From: Meghimatium bilineatum
Taxonomy: Eukaryota; Mollusca; Gastropoda; Stylommatophora; Philomycidae
DNA length: 64,000 nucleotides
Direction: 5' to 3'
Assembly: GCA_034231615.1 (NCBI GenBank)
Contig: CM067319.1
Coordinates: 6,961,051 to 7,025,050 of the forward strand
In this document: positions 11,301-26,300 of the stretch, piece after piece
Position numbering within the stretch: position 1 is the first letter of the stretch
Layout: each line of letters begins with the position of its first letter
The notes under the pieces: model-generated
What the model was told of the DNA's origin: nothing
Database searches by the model: none
Seen by the model: the letters and a program-made list of their open reading frames with translations, nothing else
Made by a program: the position numbers and the translations under genes

Positions 11301-14300
11301 TTCGTCACAGTATTTACATTCGGTAGTTTGTCAATTGCTTCCTGAACAGTCTGGATGCACAACTTCCTGCCGAAGAATTTGAAAGCTATACATTGGCCAC
11401 CACAGATATGCTCTGCATCATATCGCCACAGAAGCTAAACTGTAAACTCTGTCAGAAAGCTATTCAATCTCTGGACTATGTCCTGCTAACCAGCAACAGT
11501 TTGAGAATCACTCTGCAGAAGAAGAATATCATTGAAAATAATCTACTGTTTTATAATCTGACCAAAGGAGTAGAAGTTGATGAACGTGTACTCAGTTCTA
11601 AAAATATAGTGCTGAAAACAGATGTATTAGCTTGAAAGTGCAGATATTGCAGCCTCAATGAACAAATGTAACATAATATAGCAAAAATAATTGTAGAAAC
11701 AGATTGTGCAACAATTAAAAATAATATTAATTAATGAGCACATGGGCAGAAATATTCAACATCTGACAACACATCGGCAGAAACACATCTGATAACACAT
11801 CGGCAGAAACATTCAACATCTGATAACACATCGGCAGAAACATTCAACACCATCTGACAACATAGAAGGGGAAATATTCAACATCTGACAACATAGAAGG
11901 GGAAACATTCAACATCTGACAACATAGAAGGGGAAACATTCAACATCTGACAACACACCCACAAGAAGAAAACAACTCTCACAAAAACTAGAACAAACAG
12001 AAACCCTCATACTGTACATGACTGTGCCAGATGCGCCGCTTACCATAATGCCATCTATATTGTTGCTGCTATTTTGAGCTGCTGCAATCTGCTGCCAGAT
12101 AAGACTACTGCTGAGGTGTTGTGTTGTAAATCTGTAAACAGCAGTCAGATTCAGTCAAACAGCACAAAAATGTTAATAATCATTAAAAATGGTACACTAG
12201 AAAGGCATTAAATACTGCCTCACCTCATAGGTCAAAGTGACCCACAGGACATGCCAAGTCGGATGTGTCCGGTCAAAGATATCACAGCAAGCTGTAAACT
12301 AGTATGGAAGGACATAGTTTATAGAAGGACTATATACTGCCAGATGACAGGAGTTTGAGAATATATGCAGCAGATGAAATTAAAGAAAACTGAGTGCCGG
12401 TGTGTTACAAGGCCCAAAAAGGGAGCAAAGAATATCAACACTGTTTACCTTCCATACATGTCATGAGAGGCAACTAATGAAGTTATAGGGTGTAGCTGAC
12501 TATCCCATCCAATATAGGGTCAAAATGACCTAAAGGTCATGCTGAAGTCGGATATCAGTTCAAAAGGCACAGATGTTGTAGCAAAGCTGTAAACCTAACC
12601 ACAAAACACTCCACTCTTGGGACTAGATCCTTCTAATCTGCAGGAGTTTTTTTTAGAACAAAAGTGAAATCATAGAATGTTTAGTCTACTATTTCTGTGA
12701 GTGATGATCTTGTAAGTTTCAACAATACAAGTAACACTGCATTAAATCTGCTGTTCATGAGAGATTATAGGGTGTCTTTCTTGAGAGTTAATCTAGAGCA
12801 TCTTTCTTGGGGGTTAATCTAGAGCATCTTTCTTGAGGGTTAATCTAGAGCATCTTTCTTGGGGGGGGGGGGGGGGGGGGGGGGTTGATCTAAAACTTCT
12901 TTCCTGGGGGTTGATCTAGAACTTCTTTCCTGGGGGTTGATCTAGATCTTCTTTCCTGAGGGTTGATCTAGAACTTCTTTCCTGGGGGTTGATCTAGATC
13001 TTTCCTGAGGGTTGATCTAGAACTTCTTTCCTGGGGGTTGATCTAGAACTTCTTTCCTGGGGGTTGATCTAGATCTTCTTTCCTGAGGGTTGATCAAGAA
13101 CTTCTTTCCTGAGGGTTGATCTAGAACTTCTTTCCTGGGGGTTGATCTAGATCTTCTTTCCTGAGGGTTGATATAGAACTTCTTTCCTGGGGGTTGATCT
13201 ATAACTTCTTTCCTGGGGGTTGATCTCATTTCTGAATATATTCCCCAGAGAGTCAAGGTAGTGTAATGTTTAAGTCACTTGTCCGCAGACCCAGGGTTTC
13301 AAGTTAATTCGTCATCTGTGGTTTGCACGCACATTTTTTAAAATTAATTTCCACTCAGCCACCAGGGAATGCGTACCAGATCTAATGCTCAGGGACGGTG
13401 AGGAATATCCCTATTGCTACTGAGTGTAAGTGCTGAATGTAACCCTAGTCAGGTAGTTTCTCAGGTCACTCATCTAGCAATATCAAGTCTCAGGTCACTT
13501 ATCTAGCAATATCAAGTCTCAGGTCACTTATCTAGCAATATCAAGTCTCAGGTCACTTATCTAGCAATATCAAGTTTCAGGTCACTCAACTAGCAATATC
13601 AAGTCTCAGTTCACTCATCTAGCAAAATCAAGGTGTCAAGAGATGAGACATGATGAAAGATAAAGTTGAGAGTAGATGAAAGATAAAGTTGAGAGTAGAT
13701 GAAAGATAAAGTTGAGAGTAGATGAAAGATAAAGTTGAGAGTAGATGAAAGATAAAGTTGAGAGTAGATGAAAGATAAAGTTGAGAGTAGATGAAAGATA
13801 AAGTTGAGAGTAGATGAAAGATAAAGTTGAGAGTAGATGATTAAAACAGAAAAGAAGAGAGCAAACATAGAGAGCAGATGATGAGGGTAGATTATGTGAA
13901 CAACAATGATAGAAGATGAGAGTAGATTATGTGAACAACAATGATAGAAGATGAGAGTAGATTATTTGAAAACAGTGAGAGCAGAAAAGAGTACATTATG
14001 TGAACAAGGTGTGAGTAGAAAATGAGAATAGATTATGTGAACAAGGTGTGAACAGATTATGTCAGCAACAGAGAAGATAAGAGTAAATTGTGAGAAAAAC
14101 AAGGAGAAAATATGAGTAGAATGTCAACAACAAAGAGAAGATGAGAGTAGATTATAAGAACAATAAGAAAAGATGAGAGAGAAATTATGAGAACAACAAT
14201 AAAAGAAAATGATAGTAGATATGTGAACAACACTAAGAGAAGATCTGAGTAGATTATATGAATAGCAATGAGAGATGATGAGATCGTACAGGAGCTAAAC

Positions 14301-17300
14301 ATGAGTAGATGACAAGAGCAGATGATAGCAGACAACTTAATCAGATGTAGCTATACAACATACTTGTCTACAAAGTTGGATGACTTCCTGTCCTGGCTGA
14401 CCCACCAAGTCCTGACTAGAGCTGGAAGTACCTCCAGACACTGATGATAGACATGGAGTGCCAAGTGGCTCAGCTCTGTCTCAGTTTCTCCTGCTTTTAT
14501 AATATTTCAGATTAGAGAATTCAATTTATACAAATTAACCCCTTAGCTGCTGATGTATTCTTAAGGATTCAACAAAAAGGCACCACCATTTTGCGGAGAT
14601 CTTCCTCCTCAAGGAAAAAATCCATTTGCAAACTAAGAAGAGGAACACTGTACACTGATGATAACCTGCGGCCATAACTCATCTCTTTAAGCTATCTCTA
14701 ATCAAGAGCTGCTAACTAGAAGTAATCGGACGAACATACAAAATGTTATGACAACATACAATTAAAATGTTATGACGAGATAAAATTGCATATGCCATGT
14801 CCTCATAAAAAAAAGGTAGATATCCTCACATGAAATGTCCTCAGATGGATCGCAAACATAAGATTAGGCAGCTAAGGATTAATGTTGCAAAGGACAGCAG
14901 AGGTGAAGATGTAGGTAAGGATCGAGGGCTGGAGTGCGATCTGAGAGATGGATATTGAAAGAACAAGGAAAGGAGTTTTTTTAATGTCCTTCAGGGGGCC
15001 ATAAGGCATAATGTCCTTCAGGGGGCCATAAGGCATAATGTCCTTCAGGGGGCCATAAGGCATAATGATCAGTCTGGAATCTGATCAAGAAAATCCTGCC
15101 CCTGTATTGCTGGAGACTGAACAGGGAGAACAAAATAGTAAAACTGTTACCTGCCATGCACATTGTAAGAGGTGAATAAGCAGGTTTTTGTTTTTGTGGG
15201 GCGGCGTTGGATCATCCTTAGAGGATCAAGTAACCCAGAAGCCATGCTGAAATCATACGTGTCCGGCCGAAAGGTGCAGATATTGCAGCCAACTGTAAAC
15301 CATGACCCACCACACTCCATTCTCTGGACTACATCCTGCTATTCTTCAGAAGTGTGAGAATGAATGCAGAAGAAGACAAGAAGATCCTCAAGTGCATCAC
15401 TAGAACAGTTGCTATAAAAGTCAGATGGCTCTAGCAATAAAACATCTTCAATTCATTTGTTCCTACCACTTTAGAATACAGATCTGTTAGATAATATCCT
15501 TCAAGAGTGTCTCTTCTACTGGTAAGACATTGAAAAAAATAGTCTCAAAGACTACATATTCCATGATCTATTAGACTCAAAATGTGTAGTTAGTTAGTTA
15601 TTCCTCTAGGGCCAAAGACGGCACATAGGGCGGATGTCATAGATTTCCATGTCTCTCGTTTCATTGCAGTTTGTTTTAGGTCTTCATTGTTTCTGATACC
15701 GATGGTGAAACATTCTCTTGTAATAGTTCTACATAAAGTTTCTTTTGGTCTTCCTCGTTTTCTCTTGCCTCATGGTGACCACATCAAAGATTGACAGGAG
15801 AGTCTTTTCGCAGGAGTATCCATTCGCAGCGCATGTCTGATGTAATTCCAGCGACACCTTCTAATATAGGTGGATACATATTCTTTGTTTTGCTTCTTGC
15901 CGGACAACTGTGTTTGATTTAAAGTCTGACCAATGGATGGTTAGTAGTCGTCTAAGACATTTGTTTTCAAAGGTGTTTAGTCTTTGTTCTAGGTTTTATG
16001 TTGCTTTCCAAGTTTCGCATCAAATATGTTAATGTTTGAATTATGCAGGAGTTGAAGATTTTGAGTTTTGTGTTGTTTCTTAGTGTTTTTGAATATCAAA
16101 AATGTGTAGGACTGACTTAATTGTACTTGGGTTTCTCATATGTAGGCTGCCCCTCTTAAAGAAGCGGCACACTGCCTTGTCAAGGGTACCACTGAAAGCT
16201 TGTAACTCCATAACTTCTTCTGCGTTCATTATCAAACTCCTGCAGATTACCAGGATGTAATCCTGAGAACGGAATGCGTTACGTCATGGTTTACAGCTAA
16301 ATCTTCACCTTTGGCCTCACACATTTGACTACAGCACGGCTTCTGAGTCATTTTGACTATGGGATGGGACAGCCAACTCCACACCAAAACCTCCTTAATA
16401 GTCTCCTATTACATGCATGACAAGTAACAATTTTGATATTCACTACAGCACGGCTTCTGAGTCATTTTGACTATGGGATGGGACAGCCAACTCCACACCA
16501 AAACCTCCTTAATAGTCTCCTATTACATGCATGACAAGTAACAATTTTGATATTCTTTAATCCCCATTTGGGCCCCTGGCAAAACCTGGGTGACTCCATA
16601 ATTTCAAGTGATAATCTTTAGACATCTTAGAAAAATGCACATGTAAACAAGATTTAGGATCAAACCCAGACTTCTTATGCAAAAACTAAGCAGGGTAGAA
16701 CTAATGTATTCCCCCTAAAGAGATCTGATGACTGAAAGAATAATGAAGAAATAATTTCTGGATTACAAACTTACCTTGAACATTAATCTCAGATTCAAAC
16801 TCCAGCATAGGTTGTGTTGGCTGTAGTGGTATTAAACGAAACAAGCGGTCAAGCAGGTGGCTGACGAGGTCATTCACCTTAAAGTACTGAGCATATTTTG
16901 CCCTCAACTGAAATAACAAAATCATTATAATAAATATTAACGTTGGTCGATAGACTTTTTTTTTTATTTGTTAAGATTTTTTAAATGTATGGACAGATAA
17001 CTCTCAACTCTAAGCCTGTAGTCCCTGAAAATCATGTGTTGTCCTGTGTAAGCAATAACTTTAGATACCATCACAGAAATATTAGCTCTCACAGTTGTCT
17101 TTTTTCTGTGATATTTTCCGTGATTTTTGTTGGCAGGGGAACTAGTGGTTCTTGTTTTTTTAAATATTTTCACACACGTACGTGTACACCAGGAATTATA
17201 GCACATAATGGTGATGTTTCTAATTGAAATATAACAGTGTACAGGTGTCAAAGAATATTCCTGCTGGGGTTTTCTCTTGCCATATTCCCTCCCAAATTTT

Positions 17301-20300
17301 AAATAAATCAAACAAATCTGTAGTCTTCATAACAACTTAGGCCATGGATGTAGTTTTTCTAGTTTAGATTTCCTCTCTAGATATTTGCATGTGATGATAA
17401 TATCACTGTATTACACTTTTTATTGGCTCTCTTCTTTAAGTAGTTCCACGTCTTCCATTTCCCTGGGGATTTCATGCCAATGCCCGTGTTGTAAGTTTCT
17501 ACAAAATTTTCCTTCGATACAATATTCTGCTTTTGAAACTTTCAATAAAAAAATATTTGAGTATGTAAATCAAGATTGGGCACAATATAGTTCATGGGAA
17601 AAATCTGGCACAAATTACTTTTACGAGGATGATTTAAAATGACTATATGTATTGGCACATGAGCTCACAAAATATCCCATCACAAGTTATCACAGGCAAG
17701 TTATCATATAGTAGCTTATACATGTTGGAAATCTTGACTAAATTTGAATCATATTTTATGTATGTGGTGTGGTGGAAGACAAAAAAAATGTAATTGTGAT
17801 CATGGAACTATTAAAAAAAAGGACGCCTTCTGAATATTGCAACATCAAGTGTGGACCCACACCTGCATTAATGACCTGAATATTCAGCATCCAGGTGTGG
17901 ACCCACCCCTACATTATTAACCTGAATTTGACACGCCAATCATAAAAAGGCTACCCACCCTTTCTTCTTCTTCACTTGTTCTGAAACTACTGCAGATTAG
18001 TAGCATGTACGCCCATGTGTTGCCGGGGCCCGAAAGGGGAGCAAAGAATAGCAACACTGTTTACCTTCCACGCATGTCGTAAAAGGCGACTAAGGAGGTT
18101 ATGGGATGGAGTTGGCTGTTCCATCCCATATAGGGTCAGTGACCCAAAGCCATGCTGAAGTCGGATGTGTCAGGCTGAAAGGTGCAGATATAGCAGCAAT
18201 GCTGTAAACCATGACACAAAGCATTCCATTCTCAGGACTACATCCTGCTAATCTGCAGGAGTTTGAGAACGAACGCAGAAGAAGAAGAAGTAGGATGTAG
18301 TCCAGACAACAGAATGTGTTGTGTCATGGTTAGCTGCAATATTTATGCCTTTTTCCCTGACATATCTGACTTCTGCATGGCTTCTTGTGCACTTTGACCC
18401 TACATGTGAAAGAACTTGTGCACTTTGACCCTATATGTGACAGAACTTGTGCACTTTGACACTATATGTGACGGAACTTGTGCACTTTGACCCTATATGT
18501 GACAGAACTTGTGCACTTTGACACTATATGTGACGGAACTTGTGCACTTTGACCCTATATGTGACAGAACTTGTGCACTTTGACACTATATGTGACGGAA
18601 CTTGTGCACTTTGACCCTATATGTGACAGAACTTGTGCACTTTGACACTATATGTGACGGAACTTGTGCACTTTGACCCTATACATGATGGAACAGCCAA
18701 CACCACCCCAAAAATTCTTTAATCACCTCTTACATCATGGAAGGTAAACAGTAGTGCTTAATTTGTTTCCCCTTTCAGGCCCCAGTAACAGACAGGCAAA
18801 TGCAAATGCCGACTTCCAAGTAGACAGAGAAACTACATTGACAACCGCAATTTTTTCTTAAGTGCAACAGACTTAACTGTCTCATCATCATCATGTGCCA
18901 TGCCGACTGGCGTAGGCGATCATGTCTCTCCACAGCTCTCTGTCTCCAGTATTATGTATCAAGCTCACTGTTGTTTCCCTGACCTGTCAGGTTGTCAAAC
19001 TGTCTAATATTTTCTCACGTTGTCGCCCTCTGTCTCTGTTGCCTTCAATCTTGCCTACTGTGACTATATTCTCCATGAAGTGGCCAAAAAATGAAGATTG
19101 TCTTTTTATTATATTGTTAATTAAGGTCCATTTTGCATTTGACTCTTTCAACACCTCCACATTGAAAGACTCCACATATAACTGTCTATAGAGAGTATAT
19201 AAGGATGAACCAAAGCAGACCTGGTTGGGAGAACATTTGAAGAGTTGCAGCAGAAGACGCCAAGCTAACATGTAACCCTTAGCCTGAGCATGTTCGTGTG
19301 TCCCTCTGTCCATCTCAATGTGGTCTCCCATTGGTACCACCTTCAAACATTCTAGAAAGTTGCCCGCTGACTCCACATGTTCAACTAAAGCTTCTGGTGG
19401 GGATCTGTAATGTATAAAACAGTTTTGATTAATTCACTACACAAGTTCAATAATTATCTTACAATTTACTCAATAATTTCAATTATTTGTCATATCTTCT
19501 ACTTCTGCATTCATTCTCAAACTCCCGCAGGTTAGCAGGATATAGTCCAGAGAACTGTTAGCGTTGTGCCATGGTCGACAGCATTGCTGCGATATCTGTG
19601 CCTTTCGGTCTGACACATCCAACTTCAGCATGGTCGTGGATCACTTTGACCCTATATGGGACAGCCAACTCCATCCCATAACTTCCTTAATTGCATCTAC
19701 AATATGTATTGAAGGTAAACAGTGTTGCTATTCTTTGCTCCCCTCTCGGGCCCCAAATCCGTACAGGTGATTTATTCTATAATTTACTAAACAATTACAA
19801 TTATTTATCATATAATTTAATTTTAAAAATTTAATTACTAAACAAATTCAATTATCTACTATATATTTTACTTTACCATGTATGGAAGTGAATTCTGGAC
19901 AACAAGTAGAATATTAAGAAATTATTTAGAGGCAGTAGAGAGAGATTTTATAGAAGAAAATTGAGAATGCCATAGACAGATGATAGTCCCTAACTCAAAA
20001 CAGTTAGTGTATCTGCTGTCACACATCAGTAAACATCTTACAATGTTATCATACTTTTATCAAACATCTTACAATGTCTATCATACTTTTATCAAACATC
20101 TTACTATGTCTATAACACTTACAATCTATATCTCTGCTACACTTTAGAAATCTCTATTTCACACAATAATCAATGCATTATTTTGGACATATAAAAAAAG
20201 ATACAATGGTTTAGAAAGATTAATCATGAAGTGAAAGGTTCTAGGAAAGACAACATGAGGCAGACAAGACTATGATGGGCACAGGATATCAAAGACTGTT

Positions 20301-23300
20301 TGAACATGACACTGGAAGAGGCATGACAGCTTGTACATAACCAAGAGACTTACAGAGTGGCTGTGTAAGGACAATGTTCTGCAAAGGACACTTCATATAG
20401 ATATAGTTAACTAATGGCAACAGTCAATCTATATACAAACAATTGGTAACTAATAGCAATAGTCCATCAATATACACAATCGATAATAACCATTAAGCCA
20501 TTTGGTATTAATTCTGATCATTCATTTATTTAGATTTTGGCGGGTGGGGTCTTTGTTGTATTGTCATTTATGGTGTTTCCAGGTATAATTGTTTTATTTC
20601 ATTCTCATTCCCCTTATATATTTTAAATGCGAGTCTCTATGACAATATTTGTGTATGCGTATGTTGTTGTTACCTTGGTCATCTATACTTTTCAATGTCT
20701 GCTGTCTAATGCTTTTGTGATAGTGCCATTGTTTTTACTGTTCGCATTGTATTTTCTTGAAAAAAAACCTTTAGGTTGAAACACTGACAATGTCTTGTAT
20801 ACTGTTATTTGTATTTTTGTGTGTACCAATTCCCTATATTCTGTGTTTTCATTGTAAATCTTACCAAACTTGTGTTCTATGTAAATACAATCAAATTTGT
20901 GTTCTATGTAAATACAATCAAATTTGTGTTCTATGTAAATACAAACAATATACATAATACCTAATTTCCTCCTCTTGTGTGTCTTCACCTTCAGAACTGG
21001 TTTCATACTTGGGAATGTCTTCAATGACACTGTAATATTGATATAACCAAACATTACTGATGTTCTCATTGATCTTGTCATGTATAATATTGTCTACCAT
21101 TAGCCTTATCTATCCATGTTTCTTCAGCGTTGAATTGTCTACCATTAGCCTTATCTATCCATGTTTCTTCAGCGTTGAATTGTCTACCATTAGCCTTATC
21201 TATCCATGTTTCTTCAGCGTTGAATTGTCTACCATTAGCCGTATCTATCCATGTTTCTTCAGCGTTGAATAAGGTACATAGGGTAGAAACTACTGCTCTC
21301 CAGTTTCAGTCTTTTTTTAATTATTTTTTTTCTTATTGTTGTAGAAACACATTGTTGTTTGGCACCTGACCTTTCCCATATGTACTTCCTCCCTCTCAAC
21401 CGAGCAGCACACTGAGAGTATCACTCAGAGCACGTACTCTGTGGAAAGCACAGTGTGGTATTGTCACTATCAAAGTTACGATGGATGCAGACATGCAACA
21501 ATGGGCACTTTTTCTGTAGCTGCAAATATAAGTTTTATTTATTATTGATTAAAGCCTCGGTTTGTTCACACCATCAAAAACACAAGTAGTCCAAGTAGTA
21601 GATTGGAGAGAATGTGACTATGAGGGTAGAGCTGGGATGCACTAAAGATACTCTCATCCTCGTTATGAGATTCTTGCTAGATAGGCCAAACACTAAGGTG
21701 TATGACTTTGAGTGGCGTAGGTAAGGGCATACTTTAACGTAGCCAACAATAATCACAAACCCTTACCCCAATAAAATAAAGAGGAAATGAATCAAGCGCG
21801 GATGGTCACAGAAGGCACAAGTAGAGAGGATATGTTGTTCAGACTTTGTGAATTGGAAGAAGTAGAAAAGGCAATTAATGGATGGATGCAGACAAAGAGG
21901 TAAGTCTCTGATTAATGTAGAAATACAATTGGGCAGAAAGAGATGAGAATGGATGGAATGGACTGGTATCAGGACGGAGATGTCAATGCAAAAATGGAAA
22001 TCAACTGGTATCAGGACGGAGATGTCAATGCAAGAATGGAAATCAACTTGTATCAGGACGGAGATGTCAATGCAAGAATGGAAATCAACTGGTATCAGGA
22101 CGGAGATATCAATGCAAGAATGGAAATCAACTGGTATCAGGACGGAGATGTCAATGCAAGAATGGAAATCAACTTGTATCAGGACGGAGATGTCAATGCA
22201 AGAATGGAAATCAACTGGTATCAGGACGGAGATGTCAATGCAAGAATGGAAATCAACTGGTATCAGGACGGAGATATCAATGCAAGAATGGAAATCAACT
22301 GGTATCAGGACGGAGATGTCAATGCAAGAATGGAAATCAACTGGTATCAGGACGGAGATGTCAATGCAAAAATGGAAATCAACTGGTATCAGGACGGAGA
22401 TATCAATGCAAGAATGGAAATCAACTGGTATCAGGACGGAGATGTCAATGCAAGAATGGAAATCAACTGGTATCAGGACGGAGATGTCAATGCAAGAATG
22501 GAAATCAACTGGTATCAGGACGGAGAGTCAATGCAAGAATGGAAATCAACTGGTATCAGGACGGAGATATCAATGCAAGAATGGAAATCAACTGGTATCA
22601 GGACGGAGATGTCAATGCAAGAATGGAAATCAACTGGTATCAGGACGGAGAGTCAATGCAAGAATGGAAATCAACTGGTATCAGGATGGAGATATTGATG
22701 CAAGAATAGGAATGGACTGATATCAGGATGGAGATATTGATGCAAGAATGGGAATGGACTGATATCAGGATGGAGATATTGATGCAAGAATTTGTCTAGT
22801 TGCAAGCTCAACTACAGGATACAATCATATACACAGATGGCTCAGTCAAAAGAGAAATGAACAAGTGGGGATGGGCTTTGTTGTCTACATACATGGCAGT
22901 GAAGTGCTTGAGAAATTGTCTGTTTACAACCACATCAAGCATGAGAATGGAGATAATAGAAGTATTTCTGCAATACTATCTATCTGCCTCTTAATCTTCT
23001 GTTACAATGTCTGATGTAGATCATCCTACTGTTGAATTTCTATATGTTTAATGTTTAAGCCGTTTGCCGTGTGTTCAGGAGATAGCTAGATCGATACCAG
23101 ATTGCAACTTCTTGCTTACACGTGCATTTTTTCCAAATCATTGAAACTACAGAGTTGCATGCTATGAGTGTTGCTTTCAGCGGGCAGTGTGCCATTTTTT
23201 AGAGAGGCACATGGTGGAACTTATGTGATCTTTTAGTTCTAACAAGAGATAAAGATCTTGTATCTGAGAAACAAGAAATGGAAGGGACAGAAGTATCACC

Positions 23301-26300
23301 ACTTTGATACACCAGGTAATGTTATGACCATTCACAGGTCAGGAGCTCAATTCACGGGTGATCAGAAATTTCAAGAGAGACAAGAACTGACTTAAATAAA
23401 TTAGTAGGCCTACAGTATTTTATAACATTATTTATATCAATTCACATACATTTTTAAAAAAAAATAACTATTAAATACATTTAATTCTTCATCCTTATTT
23501 CATAGTGGCGACTACTGGCAGAATAATAGGTAAATAATTTCATTTCTAACCTCAATATAAATTATGAAATTCTCATTACACCAAACAAGTTATTGCATGC
23601 TACAAAAAATTATTGGCTTAAAATCTAAATATGGCTAATATATAATACCAATCATATTGTAACAAGCGAAGCTATATCTACCAATCAAAGAATGTTTCAT
23701 TATTGCTGATGGTGCGTTAATAGTTTATTTTAATATTTACTGCGTAAAATATGTTAATAAGTTTGACACAGTATGAAGTAATTGTATGAAGTAACTGTAT
23801 GAAGTAATTGTATGAAGTAATTGTATGAAGTAATTGAAGGTAATGCGACTACTAAATTAACAACTAAAACAAATAAAGATATTACTTGTATAATTTTCAC
23901 AGTAACCACAAATATTATTAATTTTGCAGACTTTTGTATGAAATATTTCAGTAAAAAGTTTAAACAATTGTTGTAAAGATTTTCAGTCGTATAATTCTCT
24001 AGTAAATCCTATATAATTTTTGTCCAGTATGTTCCAGTTCACAAAATCCCTACCCTGCAGCTGGGGATTGTTATAAACCCACAGCTTGGCAATAAATATG
24101 TCAGGTTCAGTCACACCTACTAAGGTAAACAAAAATATCCTATTTACAGCTAGAAGGAACTGCTGTGTAACAATGTTTACCCCAATAAAGAATATCAAGA
24201 ATACTACCAGATCTTATCATTTGTGACTCACCTGTTCAGAAGTCTGTAAGCAGCGACCTGAACACACCTCTGGCTTGACATCAGAAGTGGACAAAGCTGG
24301 TTAAATAAACTTTTTAAGTTGTCTGGGATGCCTGACTTGTCTGTAGTGGTCAAGAAGATTGGAAGCTGATGGGTTAATACCAGCCGACCAGGGCATAAGC
24401 TGACAACTGATGCAAGTGGGAACATCAGTAATGTCCAGAGATATTCGTGTATAGCAGGTGATGAAGAGGCTGAAAATGATGCAAAAAATAACAGTGACAA
24501 CAATAACAACAAATAACAGTGACAACAATAACAAATAACAGTGACAACAATAACAACAAATAACAGTGACAACAATAACAACAAATAACAGTGACAACAA
24601 TAACAACAAATAACAGTGACAACAATAACAACAAATAACAGTGACAACAATAACAACAAATATGCAAGCAACTAGTGGAAATTTGAGTTTGGGAGCAAAC
24701 AAAGAAGAATGTTACTCATTATTGTCTAGTCTTAATAATAAACAGTTCTCAAACATATAATAATAGCAATAATGATAATAATAATAATAAAGTAATATTA
24801 ATAATAATAATAATAACAGTAATAGCGACAACAGCAATAATAATAATAATAATAATACACATAGCCTTTAAGGGTCAGGGGTGCCACATTGGCAACATCC
24901 ACACTAAATTAATACAAACTTATTAGACGATACATAAAAAGTGAACTTTAAAGAGAGAAAATGAAGCTTATAACAAGAATACCTTGATAAACAAACATTG
25001 GCAACAAGTGAGAAAATATTCCTTCAGAGAAAAACTCATTCCATTCTGTTCTGGCATTTTCTGTGACAAACAATGTGGAAGAATCTGGCACAGTTTCCTT
25101 GACTACTGGGTAGGTGCTGAAAATGTGAGCTGCCAGATAAGCCAATTTGCACGTTTCAACATAAAGTGCTTTGGTTACAGTGTTAGATGTTTGGCTCAAC
25201 TTGACTGGAGATAGAAACTGAAGAAAAATAAATTAACTGTATAAAAATGTAACAAGCTGGTATTTTAACAAGCTGGTTTTTAATTTAACTAAATGATTTT
25301 TTTTTTAAAAGTTACTTTTTTGTTTTTGTTTTGGAAATGTAAAATAGTCTGAGAAGGAATGTAAGAATTCTTCAGGTTTCTGTGGTTGAGAGATTGCTGG
25401 GACAGACCCAACCCCCCCCCCCCCAAACGTGGACGCAGTTTCAACGCAGCAAAAGTCATGTTATTTCACATAGCATTGGCACATTATGCTGAAACATGTT
25501 GCTGTTTTAACACTGAGGTATTACAGTGATTAGTTCTTACGTCCTATGTATAATGGGATAGTTTTTTCATAGCTTTATTTCATACCTAAAAGACTCACAG
25601 TAATGTGTAATAGGACTCATTAGTCATCTACGAACTCATAATCAAGGACATAACTAAAATTGAATTTTCAAAAGTGGATGTAACAAATGGTCATCATCAC
25701 TTGTCATGGACGAACAACAAAAACAATGTGCAACACTTTGACAAGTCTCCTACTCAGAAGGGGTAAAATTCTAGGAGTTTTGTTGCTTTTATACCTTTCT
25801 GCAACAAGCCGAGTTGAAGTCATGAACTTCATATCCCCTGTCAGAAATGTCAGCACAACCTAGCTCTGGATCATGACCATTGGGATGGGTGGGGGCATCC
25901 AGATATGCATTTCCTGCCATCCAAGAAGGATCTTCAATTATGCAGGGCTAACTTGTTAGCCTGATTCTGGGCTCTCTCAGGGAATTGTCACATTCTGCAA
26001 AGAATTACTCTTCATAATACCCTGTACGCCACATGTTCAATCAGGACACCACATACACATTGGCAGGACCATTATTAGGACTGGTCCTCCCAGCTCATCT
26101 GGTTCCCCCAGTTCATCTCGTTCCCCCAGCGGTGATGTGCAATGCTGGATTCTAAGAATGTTGAACCATAAACAGAAACGTAATTGTACATATAAAATAC
26201 TGGGAGGGGAGTGCCTTCCACAGCCTCATGGACCAATCGAGACAAGGACTATTACAACAAACATGAAAATCCCATACACATGTTGAAATATCCCCAGGAA

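Noticed and set aside
18987..19376. 129-codon minus-strand frame joining LTN1 exon 17 to LINE sequence
   Set aside because: The donor CAG|GTCTGC at 19221 ends the exon and the next exon continues the listerin sequence; the rest is an intronic LINE fragment read through by chance.
21943..22720. Two long overlapping frames as repeat proteins
   Set aside because: Pure 42-bp tandem repeat with no conserved start, splice sites or composition expected of a secreted or structural protein.
24228..24702. Frames encoding [17 protein letters not shown] as membrane protein
   Set aside because: This is the 25-bp tandem array in intron 14 read in frames next to LTN1 exon 15.
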